Shown: positions 11,901-23,900 of the stretch, piece by piece | Numbering within the stretch: the stretch's first letter is position 1 | Layout of the letters: each line of letters begins with the position of its first letter | DNA from: Morinoia aosen | Lineage: Eukaryota; Arthropoda; Malacostraca; Amphipoda; Talitridae | Assembly: GCA_030386875.1 (NCBI GenBank) | Contig: CM059569.1 | Span: 48,647,842 to 48,711,841 of the forward strand | DNA length: 64,000 bases | Direction of reading: 5' to 3' | Made by a program: the position numbers and the translations under genes | Notes under the pieces: model-generated | Seen by the model: the letters and a program-made list of their open reading frames with translations, nothing else | Databases searched by the model: none | What the model was told of the DNA's origin: nothing

Positions 11901-14900
11901 CATGAACTTCTTTCTCATCTTACTGTTTCTATGCCTTTTCTGCATAGATTCCACGTTCCCTTAACTCCATACTAAATGGTGCCTTCTTCCTTCCTCTCTT
12001 TGGATCTCATTTGTTGAGGATAGGGAGGCTTAAACTAACTAATAATCTATAATCTGTTGTTTGGGTACTGTGAGAATCTGTGTTCTATTTTTAAGCTGTG
12101 AGTCAATCTGATTGAGAATGTCTTTTTAAAAAATATGGATTGCAAATTGTTAAGTAGTAGAGAGTGTACTAGAGCTGTTGAGTTTGTTTGTGCTTTTTTG
12201 TCATAGATGTACGCGTGTGAACTTTTTTACTGCAGAAGAATAAGACATATGAGCCTAGTAACTTTTGGTCTGTTACTCATGTGTGGAATATCCTATACTT
12301 GTTTTTGATTAGTTGTCTGGATATTTTTGTTCTGAGCATTGTTAAGCAGATTTAATTTTTAAATTTTTTAGATGAGACGAGCTTTATTTTCAAAGCTCTG
12401 TTTCATGCTTAGTGCGCCTTAATGCTAAGGGCAAAATCACACTTTACTCATAAAAAATTATTAGTTTAGGACACTAACTACCATCCGCGAATAAACTTAG
12501 CATAGCTATGTACGCCTAATGAGGCATGAGAGAAGCACTGACTTCACCATTGCATGTGTTAGGTGCACCGGGGCCGGCTAAGCGAGCGCTCTGAAGAGGT
12601 GCAGCTGAGCAACGGCAGCGTGGAGCAGGAGTTGCAGCACCACAGCAACGGGGATGCTGCTCAGACACCTGCTGCTGTGCCCGTGCCCGCCCCGCGCTCT
12701 AAGCCCACTGAGCCCTGCAAACTGCCTGCTAAGCCCACTGTTGCTGTCAAGGTTTGTGCCAGCAGTCTTTACTGAGCCAAGTTCTACACAGCGGTTTCTG
12801 TTGCATCGTTGAACAAGGTAAAAGGTCTGTGCCAGCAGTCGCGAGTGCTGGAATGACTGAGCTAAGTTCAACACAAAGCAGTTGAATCGTTGAACAAGTC
12901 AACAGCGTTTGAGTGAGTATTTAGTAGTTTTCTTCCTGAATACTTGTTCTAAAGTGTTTCCTGTCAAACTCCGGGAATTCTTGTGTGAAGAAATGCTCAC
13001 TCACACGATGTGCACCTGGAATACATAAACGGCGGAAGTGCATATGTGTGAATAAGAACTGGTGCACTATGTGGTAAGAGTAAGCTGTGCAGCAAAGTTG
13101 CTCCTCTCACTAAATGCAAGCTTGAGGATCTGCTTTTCAAGGTCTTCATGCTGCAATGCCTCTGACGGTGAGTTTGAGATAAATCAAAGAATGTTGCACC
13201 CTTACAAATGATGGGAAGAAAATGAGTTGATGTTCCTGTGTGGCGTTGCAGGTGGTTTTCCCTCAATATGTTCTGAAGATTTTTATGACCATATGCTTTT
13301 TGTGGGGATTGACTTTATTTCGTATTTGCTGTTTCTATGCGCAGGGTGTCTTTTGTGGGATCACATCATGTGCATGTATTTCCTATTTTCTACCTTTCAT
13401 ACAAAATGGGCTCTTTACTTCTTTTGCATTTTATGTGGCTGGAAAGTCTTACACTGTGACCGAGGCATTTCTTATGTTGACCACCTTACTTAAAACACCA
13501 GCCTAAGAAGTAGTCTGGCTGCAGCGGCAGCAAAGTTTGGGCTGAGAGTCGGTCAGTCAGGAGTCTTAGAGAGAGCGAGGCAGGGTGCAGACCTGTTTTC
13601 TTGTGTGCCGCGCAGGCTAATGCGTGGATTATTGCCCCTATATGCTCTACTCGCACGCCGTGTTTTCTGAGCAACACGTGCAGTTGTCAGGTTTTGACAG
13701 TGTTGTCAGCACTTGCGCCTGCGGGCTGCCTCGTTAGCTGTACTTGTGCTGTAAGCTCGTGTGTTTAAGCTACCTGAGTCGAGGACTTGTCTAGTCTCAC
13801 TTCGTCAACTATTTACAGTGTTTATTTTGCCTGTTTTTCACCTTATAAATCTTTTAACTGTTTGGCAATAAACATGAACTTTTAATCGCAAAGTGAAATT
13901 CCTACGGTTAATTTAACCACGTTTTTAATAATAAATTATTATCAACTACTGGAACTGTTATTAATATTGGCCTTACTTCAAATGCACGGAAAAGCAATAA
14001 ATCCCGTGGAAAAGGAAAGAAAAGAATAAAGACTTGGAAACAATTTATTGAACAACATCGCAGTCCATTGTGTATCGTCTGTCGGCAAATTATAGTGGCT
14101 AGGAATCCTGAAGTCGTAGTTTATCGGCCACAGACTTGGTGTCAGAAGTATGGGATTGTCGAGCTAATTGGACTGTGATTCTTTGTTCCTGTGTTTCTCC
14201 TAATCTCCCAAGTGCAGTGAAGTGATCTATGACAAAAAAAATTTAGTGTTCGTAAATCGCGTTTCAAGTCAGTGAACTATTAATTTGAGAACGAAAGTGA
14301 ACATTTTTCAACTGAACTTTAAGGTTTCAAGATGCCTAGTTCAGGAGCAGCTGGTTCTTCAGCGTCGGACCGCAGTGGAAGTGGCGGTGAGCGTAATTCA
14401 TCGGATATGGGATTTGTGATGGGTCGTTTAGTGGATGCAATTTCTAATATGAATAGGCGTGTTCAGCCGCCTCCTCCACCTTTCGATCCTTGTTCTCAAT
14501 CGTGTGACATCAGGGAATTTTTCAGGATTTTCGAAGTGTATGCGTTGCATACGTACGGTCCTGAGGAGACTAACAGTGATGCGTGGCTCATTTCCTTGCG
14601 TGCGTTACTGATGGGTAGTGCGCAGTCTGCGTTGAGTGCCATGGGTGCAAGCCGGTTAGGTTATCAGAATGTGAAGAAGAACTTGATCTCTTTGTTCACG
14701 CCTCGAGATGTTTTCGACACCGCAAGAATTTCAGCATTCATGTCGTCACAACGAGTCCCAGGAGAGTCGTTTCTCATCTACGCCATGAGACTAACAGGTC
14801 TTGCAGCATCAGCGTTCGGATCCATTCCTGAAAGAGACAAGATGATCATGAGTAAGTTATTAGAATCGTTACCGATAGATATTAAAGCTCAAGTTAGTAT

Positions 14901-17900
14901 GCAAATGTCAAACCGTGAAAATCCTTCCCTTGATACTATGGTGCAAATAATTTCTGCTTTGGAACCATTTTCTGTGAAATCTATGCCTGTGCAAGCAATT
15001 GCTCTTCAACCTAGTTCTGACGAGTTAGAAGTTTCCGCGTTGAGTAAAAATTCAGTTAGATATCCTAACTTGAGAGAATTTGTTACTGTGCCTCAAACTA
15101 AAAAGTGTTTTTCTTGTAATGACCCAGGGCATTTTGCGAGAAATTGTCCAAAGAGAAGGCAGTCTTACTCAGATCGTGTTCCCAGAACTAGAGACGATGA
15201 AATAACGTGTCAATTCTGTAACGGTAAGGGGCATGTGCTGGCTCAGTGTAGACAGTTTAAGCGGGAATTTAGTGCTTGTAATTGGTGTGGCGAGACGGAT
15301 CATAAGTCTTTTAGCTGTAAAAGTAAGCCAATGTTAAACGAAAGTTCGGCAGTAGCGAGTCAGGAACCAATTGTGAACAGCTCTGACCCGGCAAATGTAA
15401 ATCTTTTGATGAAAACTAAACCTTCCGCTGAAAGTAGTTGCTATTATTTGGCAGTAAAAATTAATGGGACTGTTTTCGACGCGCTGATTGATAATGTGGC
15501 ATCTGTATCTGTCATTTCCGAAGATTGTGTTCGAAAGTTGAGAATTAGCTCCCCAGTAAATTGTCCAGTAAAAAGTAAATTACAGGGATTTGGCTTATCC
15601 ACGATCAATGTGATAGGAGAAATGAAAGTAAGAATAGAGATTGAAGAGCTCTTCTCTGATCACACCCTTTTAGTTGTACCATCTAATGTGACAAACCAGA
15701 AATTAATTTTAGGGTTAGATTATCTAGAGCGGCATTTCATGATTGTTGATACTGTGCGACGGGAATTGTGCTATTCTCCTCCCAATGAGCCTTCTTACCC
15801 AGTAAAATTGAAAACTAAGCCGGGTCTGCAAATGCAATGTGTTGTATCGAACTTGAACAAAATTGTCATTCCAGCTAACCACAGACAACTAGTGAAAGTG
15901 AAAGTGTCAGACGTAACTATTCCGGATGATACGTGTGGTTACTTGCAGCCAGTCAACGTAGTGTCGGAAGAAAATTTAGACATTCAAATGGCTTATTCGC
16001 TAGGATATGTTCGAAATGGCCATGTGATAGTGGAAATGATGAACTTAAACCCGTGCCGTGCAGTAGTAAAACCGAAGACGAAAGTCGGTATTTTTGTGGT
16101 AAGTGATAATGATGATGAAATTAACAGTGTGAGTAGTGTTGTTGGTGAACGCACAGACGTGGGTGAAATGTTCGATTTTTCAGCAACTGATTTGACAAAT
16201 GCACAGATAACGGAAGTTAAAGCTATGTTAAATAAGAACAGCAAAGCCATTTCTAAGCATGAGTACGATCTAGGATGCACCTCTACAACTAAACATGTCA
16301 TTGATGTACAGGGCCATGATCCTGATAAGCAACGCTATAGGAGATTTCAAGGTCCGTTAAGACACGAAGTCGAGCTAGAGTTACAAAAATTAGAAAAGCG
16401 TGGAATAATCGAAAAGTCATCTTCTCCCTGGTCTTCCCCTTTGGTGCCAATCCGAAAGCGCGACGGTACTTTACGACTGTGCGTAGATTACAGACGCTTG
16501 AATGCGGTCACAAAGCCCGATTCTTTCCCATTACCCAATTTAATTGATGCTTTATCAAATTTGCAAGGGTCACAATATTTCAGTACGTTTGATCTCATGA
16601 AAGGTTTCCATCAAATCGAAGTAGATGAACAAAGTAGGGAGTATACTGCGTTCTCAACGGGTGATTCACATTGGCAGTGGACTAGAATGCCTATGGGAAC
16701 TATAAATTCGCCAGCTTCTTTTATGAGACTGATGTCGCTCGTGTTAGCGGGAATTCCGTGGAGCATAGCGATCACGTATATCGACGACATTATTGTAACA
16801 GGTCGAAATTTCAGTGAACATGTGAAAAACTGTGATTTAGTGTTGTCCAGATTTGCGCAGCATGGATTGAAGATCAAACCCGAGAAGTGCGAGCTTTTCC
16901 GACGTGAGGTGACGTATTTGGGTCATAAAGTCAGTCGTGATGGAATTCTACCCGACGGAGCAAATGTCGAGGCGATCTTGAAGTATCCTCAGCCTAAGAC
17001 GCAACGGCAAGTGCGCAGATTTATCGGTATGTGCAACTTTTTCCGTAGACACATCCCTAATGCCAGCACGATCATGAAACCATTGAATGAACTACTTTCC
17101 CAAAATAAGTTAGTTTGGACGGAAGAATGCTCTCAGTCTTTTTACAAATTAAAAGAAATTCTAGCAAATCCACCTCTTTTAAGCTACCCTGATTTCTCAG
17201 AGAATGCTGCTCCGTTAATAATTACTGTGGACGCCAGTGGAGTAGGAGCGGGTGCCGTACTCACGCAAGAGCAAAGTTCCCAAGAGAAAGTGATAGCTTA
17301 TGCTAGCACAACTTTTAACAAAGTTGAATCTTATTACAGCGCGACAGAACGAGAATTAACTGGATTACGATGGGCAGTACGAACATTTAGACCTTTTATC
17401 TACGGCAAAAAGTACATTATCAGAACTGATCACAGAGCATTAATTTATTTGAACAATATGAAAAGTGTAGACGCCAGGTTAATGAGAACTTACGAAGAAC
17501 TGCATTGTGGACACTACGAGATTCAATTTGTAGCAGGAAAAGACAATGTTGTTGCAGATGCTTTGTCTCGAGTTGTGGAATTTCCTATTAGCAGTGAGGA
17601 TGTGGACAAGAACTATTGCGTCTCTTTGCATGGGCACAAGGTAAAATTAGTTCCTGGTGGCCCAGATTCACTTTTTCAAGCGCTTTCGCTAGGATTGTGT
17701 GACAGTTTAGATGAACATGTTACTATTCGCGAAGAGACTGTGGACTTAGTTTTAAAGAACCCTCGTGCATTAGGACTTTCTTGTGACAAGAGTACGATTA
17801 GGAAGCTGAAAATTACGCGACAAAGTGGTGTTCTACCAGAGTGGTTTTTGTTGGATGCATTCGTGAAAAGATTTAAAGTGAATGTCAGTGTTCATGAAGA

Positions 17901-20900
17901 CGGCATCGGTGTTGTTAAATTTGAAAGTTCTCCCAGTGATCCTACCATTCATTTACAAAGTTTACGTGGTGTGCACTTCAATTTACTTCTACCAGACGGA
18001 GAGACTATCAATGAAATATTAATTCAGCATATAGATACTATTATCAAATCTAATGATAACTTACCTGTGCATGAAGTTCAGCCTTCCCAGGTGCTGTACC
18101 AGCTTGAGGACGATGGGACAGCAGAGGCTGCAGTGACGCAGTCTGCGCGAATTTCTTGCAAAAGGAAACCTCAGGATTCTGCAAATTCTAAACAAGCTCC
18201 TGTTTCGACAAATAAAAAGGAGGTAATTATTGATAAAACATCTCTGCACATTTCTACAGAAGAACTTCAAAAACTACAAGAAGCGGATCCTCTCATTTCG
18301 TTGCTCATAAAATTAATAAAGCAACAAACTTCAGAACCTGAAATTAAGAAGGCATTATTAAAATTTAAAAACGGACGAACTTTTCTCAAATACTTCGACA
18401 CGTTGGTGGTGAATGAAGATGTGCTGTATGGAGGTCTTCATCGCGTGCCGGTGATCCCTGCTCGAAATCTTCCCAGCATGGTTAGAGAGTTCCATAAAAA
18501 ATCAGGACACATTGGTCGCGATAAAACGGTAGCGGCAATGTTACGACATTTCTTCAGTCCGAGACTCCCACCAATCGTTGCTTACGTTGTCAGAGAGTGC
18601 AACATCTTTCAAAGGTTCAAGGGCAAGACAAAAGGTGGAGCGCCTCAATATCGACGTATGCCGAAAGCCCCGTATGAAGAATACGCTGTGGATCTCTTGG
18701 AACTTCCTCCAGGGCGAGGCAATGCGAAATATTTGTTGGTTGGCATCGATCTCTACACGAAGTTTGCCAATGCAGTCGTGATTAGAAACAAGAAGTCGGC
18801 GACAGTTGCCGGAGCTTTGGAAAACTCCGTTTTTAGCACCCTGGTGAAGCTTCCGGAGACGGTAATCTCAGACAACGGTCCCGAGTTCCGAGGGCGACCC
18901 TTCATTTCGATGTTGAGAAGGCACGGAGTTAAACACTTTAGAACAGTGCCGTATTCTCCGCAGTGCAACGGTGCTGTAGAAAGGCTTAACGCAACGCTTA
19001 AGAATTTGCTAGCTACAGCGTGTGAAGAGAACAAGACGCCATGGACAGATCAACTTACAAGAGTTTTAATTATATATAATAATACGCTTCATTCCGAGAC
19101 TGGTCATGCTCCAGCTGATTTTTTCAACGAGATCGCAAATAAACTACCTATTCCTTTGTCGCAGCCTTATTGGCGTTTTCCTCATAAGAATTTTAAACCA
19201 TACGATATCGGTCAAAAAGTTGCGAAGAAACGACCTCATTTACCTTCAAGTAATAAATTCTCACCAAAGTTTGACGGTCCGTTCATAGTCGAAAAGGTTG
19301 ACAAAAATGGCATTACTTATAAAATAAAGAAGCTCGATGGTTTTAATTCACAAACGGCTCATTTTAATCAACTTAAACCTTGGTACGGCGAAGAAGACGA
19401 CGGCACAGTTTTTGGTGCAGACACTCGACATGAGCAGCAGATACGAGACAGACGCAGCAGACGACAGTTCCAGAAGACGAGCGAGATGGTGGCACAAACC
19501 CCGGTTTTACCGGATGAGCGAAGCTCATTCCCAGACTTCACGATGATAGGCGGTGTGGGCTTGTCTCTGTCGAAGTTGGCTGACAAGATTTGTGAAGCAA
19601 CAGAGGAGCAGCAACGAGCAACTCAGGTTGTCGCAGCTTCACCAACAGACGACGAAGTGAGTCAGACGGACGAGCAACCGAGTTTGGAGTGGGAGAACTT
19701 GAGTGATGAAACTAGCGAAGTTCCAGCCATGGATGTTTCAAGACTCGATGGCGAGACAGTAGCTCCAGATCCAGCCCAGTTGAAGCCTCGACGTGACTCT
19801 GAGAAAAATAGTCAGTGCTCATCGCAGCATTGGACGAGATTTTCGGCAAGAAAAGCAGCGGAAGCGTTAGTCGGAGCACTTGCTTTGAACAGCGCGAGGC
19901 AAGAATTTCCTTGTTTCGGTGCCGACTCTGCGTTCAAGTTCGATATGAAGAAGACGTATCGTGGGTCGACAGGCGACTTTCAGCTTCCAGAAGATATCCG
20001 TGACTTCGAGCGAGTTTCTATCTCGGATGGGCCGGACCTTTCCGACCATATTCGTTGCGAGATGAATTCAGAGTCTTTTCGATTCGATTCAGATAGCGAT
20101 TGTTGAATAGTTTCTAAATTTTAACTCGTTGATTGAATAAATTATCCTTCCTGTGTGTAATAAAGCATAATAAAAATAGTATTAGCATAATAATAAAATT
20201 TTGCATAATGAGACTGTTTTAGATCAAAGTATATTTTGTTACCTATCTATACTAATGTCTTGTGTTTTAAATATGTTACGTTGTAAGGTTACATACCTCC
20301 CGCCTTAAATTTGTTGTTAGATGGCGTTGGGGGGTGTGACCGAGGCATTTCTTATGTTGACCACCTTACTTAAAACACCAGCCTAAGAAGTAGTCTGGCT
20401 GCAGCGGCAGCAAAGTTTGGGCTGAGAGTCGGTCAGTCAGGAGTCTTAGAGAGAGCGAGGCAGGGTGCAGACCTGTTTTCTTGTGTGCCGCGCAGGCTAA
20501 TGCGTGGATTATTGCCCCTATATGCTCTACTCGCACGCCGTGTTTTCTGAGCAACACGTGCAGTTGTCAGGTTTTGACAGTGTTGTCAGCACTTGCGCCT
20601 GCGGGCTGCCTCGTTAGCTGTACTTGTGCTGTAAGCTCGTGTGTTTAAGCTACCTGAGTCGAGGACTTGTCTAGTCTCACTTCGTCAACTATTTACAGTG
20701 TTTATTTTGCCTGTTTTTCACCTTATAAATCTTTTAACTGTTTGGCAATAAACATGAACTTTTAATCGCAAAGTGAAATTCCTACGGTTAATTTAACCAC
20801 GTTTTTAATAATAAATTATTATCAACTACTGGAACTGTTATTAATATTGGCCTTACTTCAAATGCACGGAAAAGCAATAAATCCCGTGGAAAAGGAAAGA

Positions 20901-23900
20901 AAAGAATAAAGACTTGGAAACAATTTATTGAACAACATCGCAGTCCATTGTGTATCGTCTGTCGGCAAATTATAGTGGCTAGGAATCCTGAAGTCGTAGT
21001 TTATCGGCCACAACACTAATTAATATTAGCAAACTGGAAAATTTTGCTGAGCGTCAACACAACTTGAAGAAAGACATTGTTCAACTCCCCTGTGAAATAC
21101 CCCACGTCTAGCCTGATTTAATGCTTTCATTCATCATCACCATCGATTAATTTCATGCTTTTTAACCCCATTAACAATTGCAGCTTTTGCGAATTGATGA
21201 TACTAAATGCTTGGTGCAGGATTGACTCATTCTGTTAGTTTTCATATGCCATCTTTAAATAGCTACTAAACTTTACAGCTTGTGCTTACGCTGTCATCTT
21301 GAGGACTTTCCTTGGTTGATATTCCCGCTTGTCTCGGTTGCACTTGGTGTGTCCTGGGATGCTAACATTGCCGCCCGATGCAGCCGAGCATGGCGGTGCC
21401 GAAGCCGGCCCAGCGATCGAGTGTGAGCAGCCACAACAACAAACAGCAGCAGCGCTGCAGCGGTGGCCACGTCACCAACGGTGACACGAACGGCTCGCTC
21501 TGCACATCTTCCTCCTCACTTGCAGAACTCAGGAAGACTTTTGAGGCAGCCTCCGAGGTAACCACTCGTGTCGCCGGGCTCCTCTCCTCATCCTACTTGC
21601 TGCTGTGGATTGCTAGGTTCCTTTGGGAAAAATCATCAGATACTTCTTTTGGACTTTTTACCTTGTGGATGGTTTGGGAAAATATCTTTGACGTTGTATA
21701 TATGACCAAAGGGTGCAAAATGGAATAATATACTTTGATGATGAGCGACTGGGAAAAATGAAATTGGATATAAGAGTAACTTCCATATTGATAGTTTGAC
21801 CATTATCAAGCTATTAAAATCAACAGCTTTTGAAACTTCAATTGAAATGAACCTGCCATTTACCACACTCCAACATGCCATGTGAACATCCATGTACTTG
21901 GATGTTCATCCATTTTTGAGATGGATTTCACTTGCCGTAGGCAAATTTCACGGTGAATACAGAGCAATGGAACGTGGTGCACAACACACTTCTTATATGA
22001 TGACTCAATGCAATGATTGATTGCAAGCAAATGCTGCTACGTATTTGATGTATAGCTAAAGCATTCTCTTATGCGAACTCGTTTGATGCGATCAATGTTG
22101 TTCGATTCTAGAGGGAAATACGGCGACCCATACATTTTATACGTGGAACTGCACAGTTTAATTATAGTTTTAGATGCTAAACCTTGATGGGCGCTTAGTA
22201 ATGTCCTCTTTCCATAGTTTCCTTTCGACTAAGATTATAGGATGAATAATTACCGAATGTTTGTAGTTATTGTATGATTACAGTTACTGTACGATTTAGT
22301 TTAGTGTATGATTATGCTACTGTGAGATACGCGTGATATTCGTGATGCTTTCATCTTCAATGATTGCTTTTTGAATTATTACTTTGTGCTTCAGCTTCAA
22401 GTGCTTATTAATGTGGTACAATTCACTCGCTCCCAGGAGGAAAATGTGTGTGGGCCCGAGCTGAGAGTTAGGTAGGCCTTCTTTTTGTTGAAATAAAATG
22501 TTTTTTGCAATGTTGAGTACCAACTTTTTTCCGGTTCACTGCTGTCCTGTTTTCAGCACCTGCTACTTTCTTCATCAACTTTGATCTTGTTTCATAAACT
22601 TTTACCTCGATTTACTGTTTCTATGCCCCTTCTGCATAGTTTTTGCGTCCCCTTAATTCTATGCTTAATGGTGCCTTCCTTCTTCCTCTCTTTGGGTTGC
22701 ATTTGTTACTGATAGGGAGGCTTAAACTAACTAATATTCTAATCTGTATAATTCATTAACCTTATTACCTTGCGCTTCAGCTTTTCATGTTGTTTACTGA
22801 GTACACTTCACCAATCGTACATATGAAGCTTTGTGTAAAACTTCATTGTATCATCCATTCTTATTTTCGTATGGGCGTTAATCTACACTACTGATTCAAT
22901 AATGGGTTGATTTGTGTTTATGTGGAAACTTAGATATTAATTATGAAATGGGTCAAGTACGTAGGGGGGACGCGAGGGGAGTAAAACTTGAGTCTATCCA
23001 AAGTGTATCGAAGTTGAAGTTCTTTTATGCCAGTTTACTACCTCCATTGTAGCAGATAATAATTGTTTTTAGCAAAGAAACAGGCGTTCAAAACAAAAGA
23101 GTATGGGCAAAGCTATCAAACGCCAGTGCCAGGCTGTACTATTTTTGAGGAAAAAATTTCGTCTAATTTCGTCTAATGATTTTTGTAGTCTTTATCGCAG
23201 TATTACAAACATGTGATGCTGTAAAACTGGTCATAAAATTGCACAGCACGTTGAGGTCGGAAATTTTCTGAATTATCAAAGCCCAGCAATGAGGAATCAC
23301 GTCAAGTCGAACTTGAGCCTCATAAAATTGAGCATAGAAACCGTATGAAGATAGTTAATTTTTCTCTCACTGTGAAACAATAGAATTCTTAAAGAAGATT
23401 CGAACGCTTTTGAAACTTTTTGTTTGAGGACGTGAGTTGTCACAACACAACTTCATATGACAACAATGACTAGCACGTTTCATTTCAGAAAAGCGACTGC
23501 AGCAAGGAGGAGCGAGCCCGCAATCTTGAGAACTCGGCGGACTCCATGGAACAGGCGGTGAGTATCTCATTTAGCTATGTATTAATGCCTTCTTTATTGA
23601 CGTGCTGATGGTTGTAGTCTCTCAGTGACATCACAGGTGATGGAACATAGACGTCATATGGTTATGGGCTGTTCTGTTCCTTCCCCTTGTGCTGGAACAC
23701 TTGCTGCGCTTGTAAATGATACATTTACTAACCCTTCCCCTTGTGCTCATATAAGTAACCTGTAAATTCTCAGGGGTATCAATGTCAACTGAGCATCATT
23801 TACATGAGATGAGGAATGAACTACTACACGTGACGAGTGCGCAACAAATGTGTGAGTCTACTTGACAAGATCGCGTCAACTGAGCATCATTTTACGGGTG

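Larger units (their letters stand above)
13455..21012 (+). mobile_element. Gypsy/Ty3-type LTR retrotransposon, structurally complete
   Basis: 7,558 bp bounded by two 678-bp LTRs (TGTGACC...GGCCACA) with a 4-bp target duplication ACAC (13451-13454 and 21013-21016). One uninterrupted gag-pol ORF fills the interior. Domain order is RT, RNase H, integrase, which places it in Gypsy rather than Copia. It sits in pod1 intron 8 in sense orientation. I saw no difference between the LTRs by eye, so insertion looks recent. Confidence 0.96.

Noticed and set aside
13486..13677. 63-codon minus-strand frame repeated at 20366-20557
   Set aside because: It is simply the two LTR copies; no evidence of an antisense gene.
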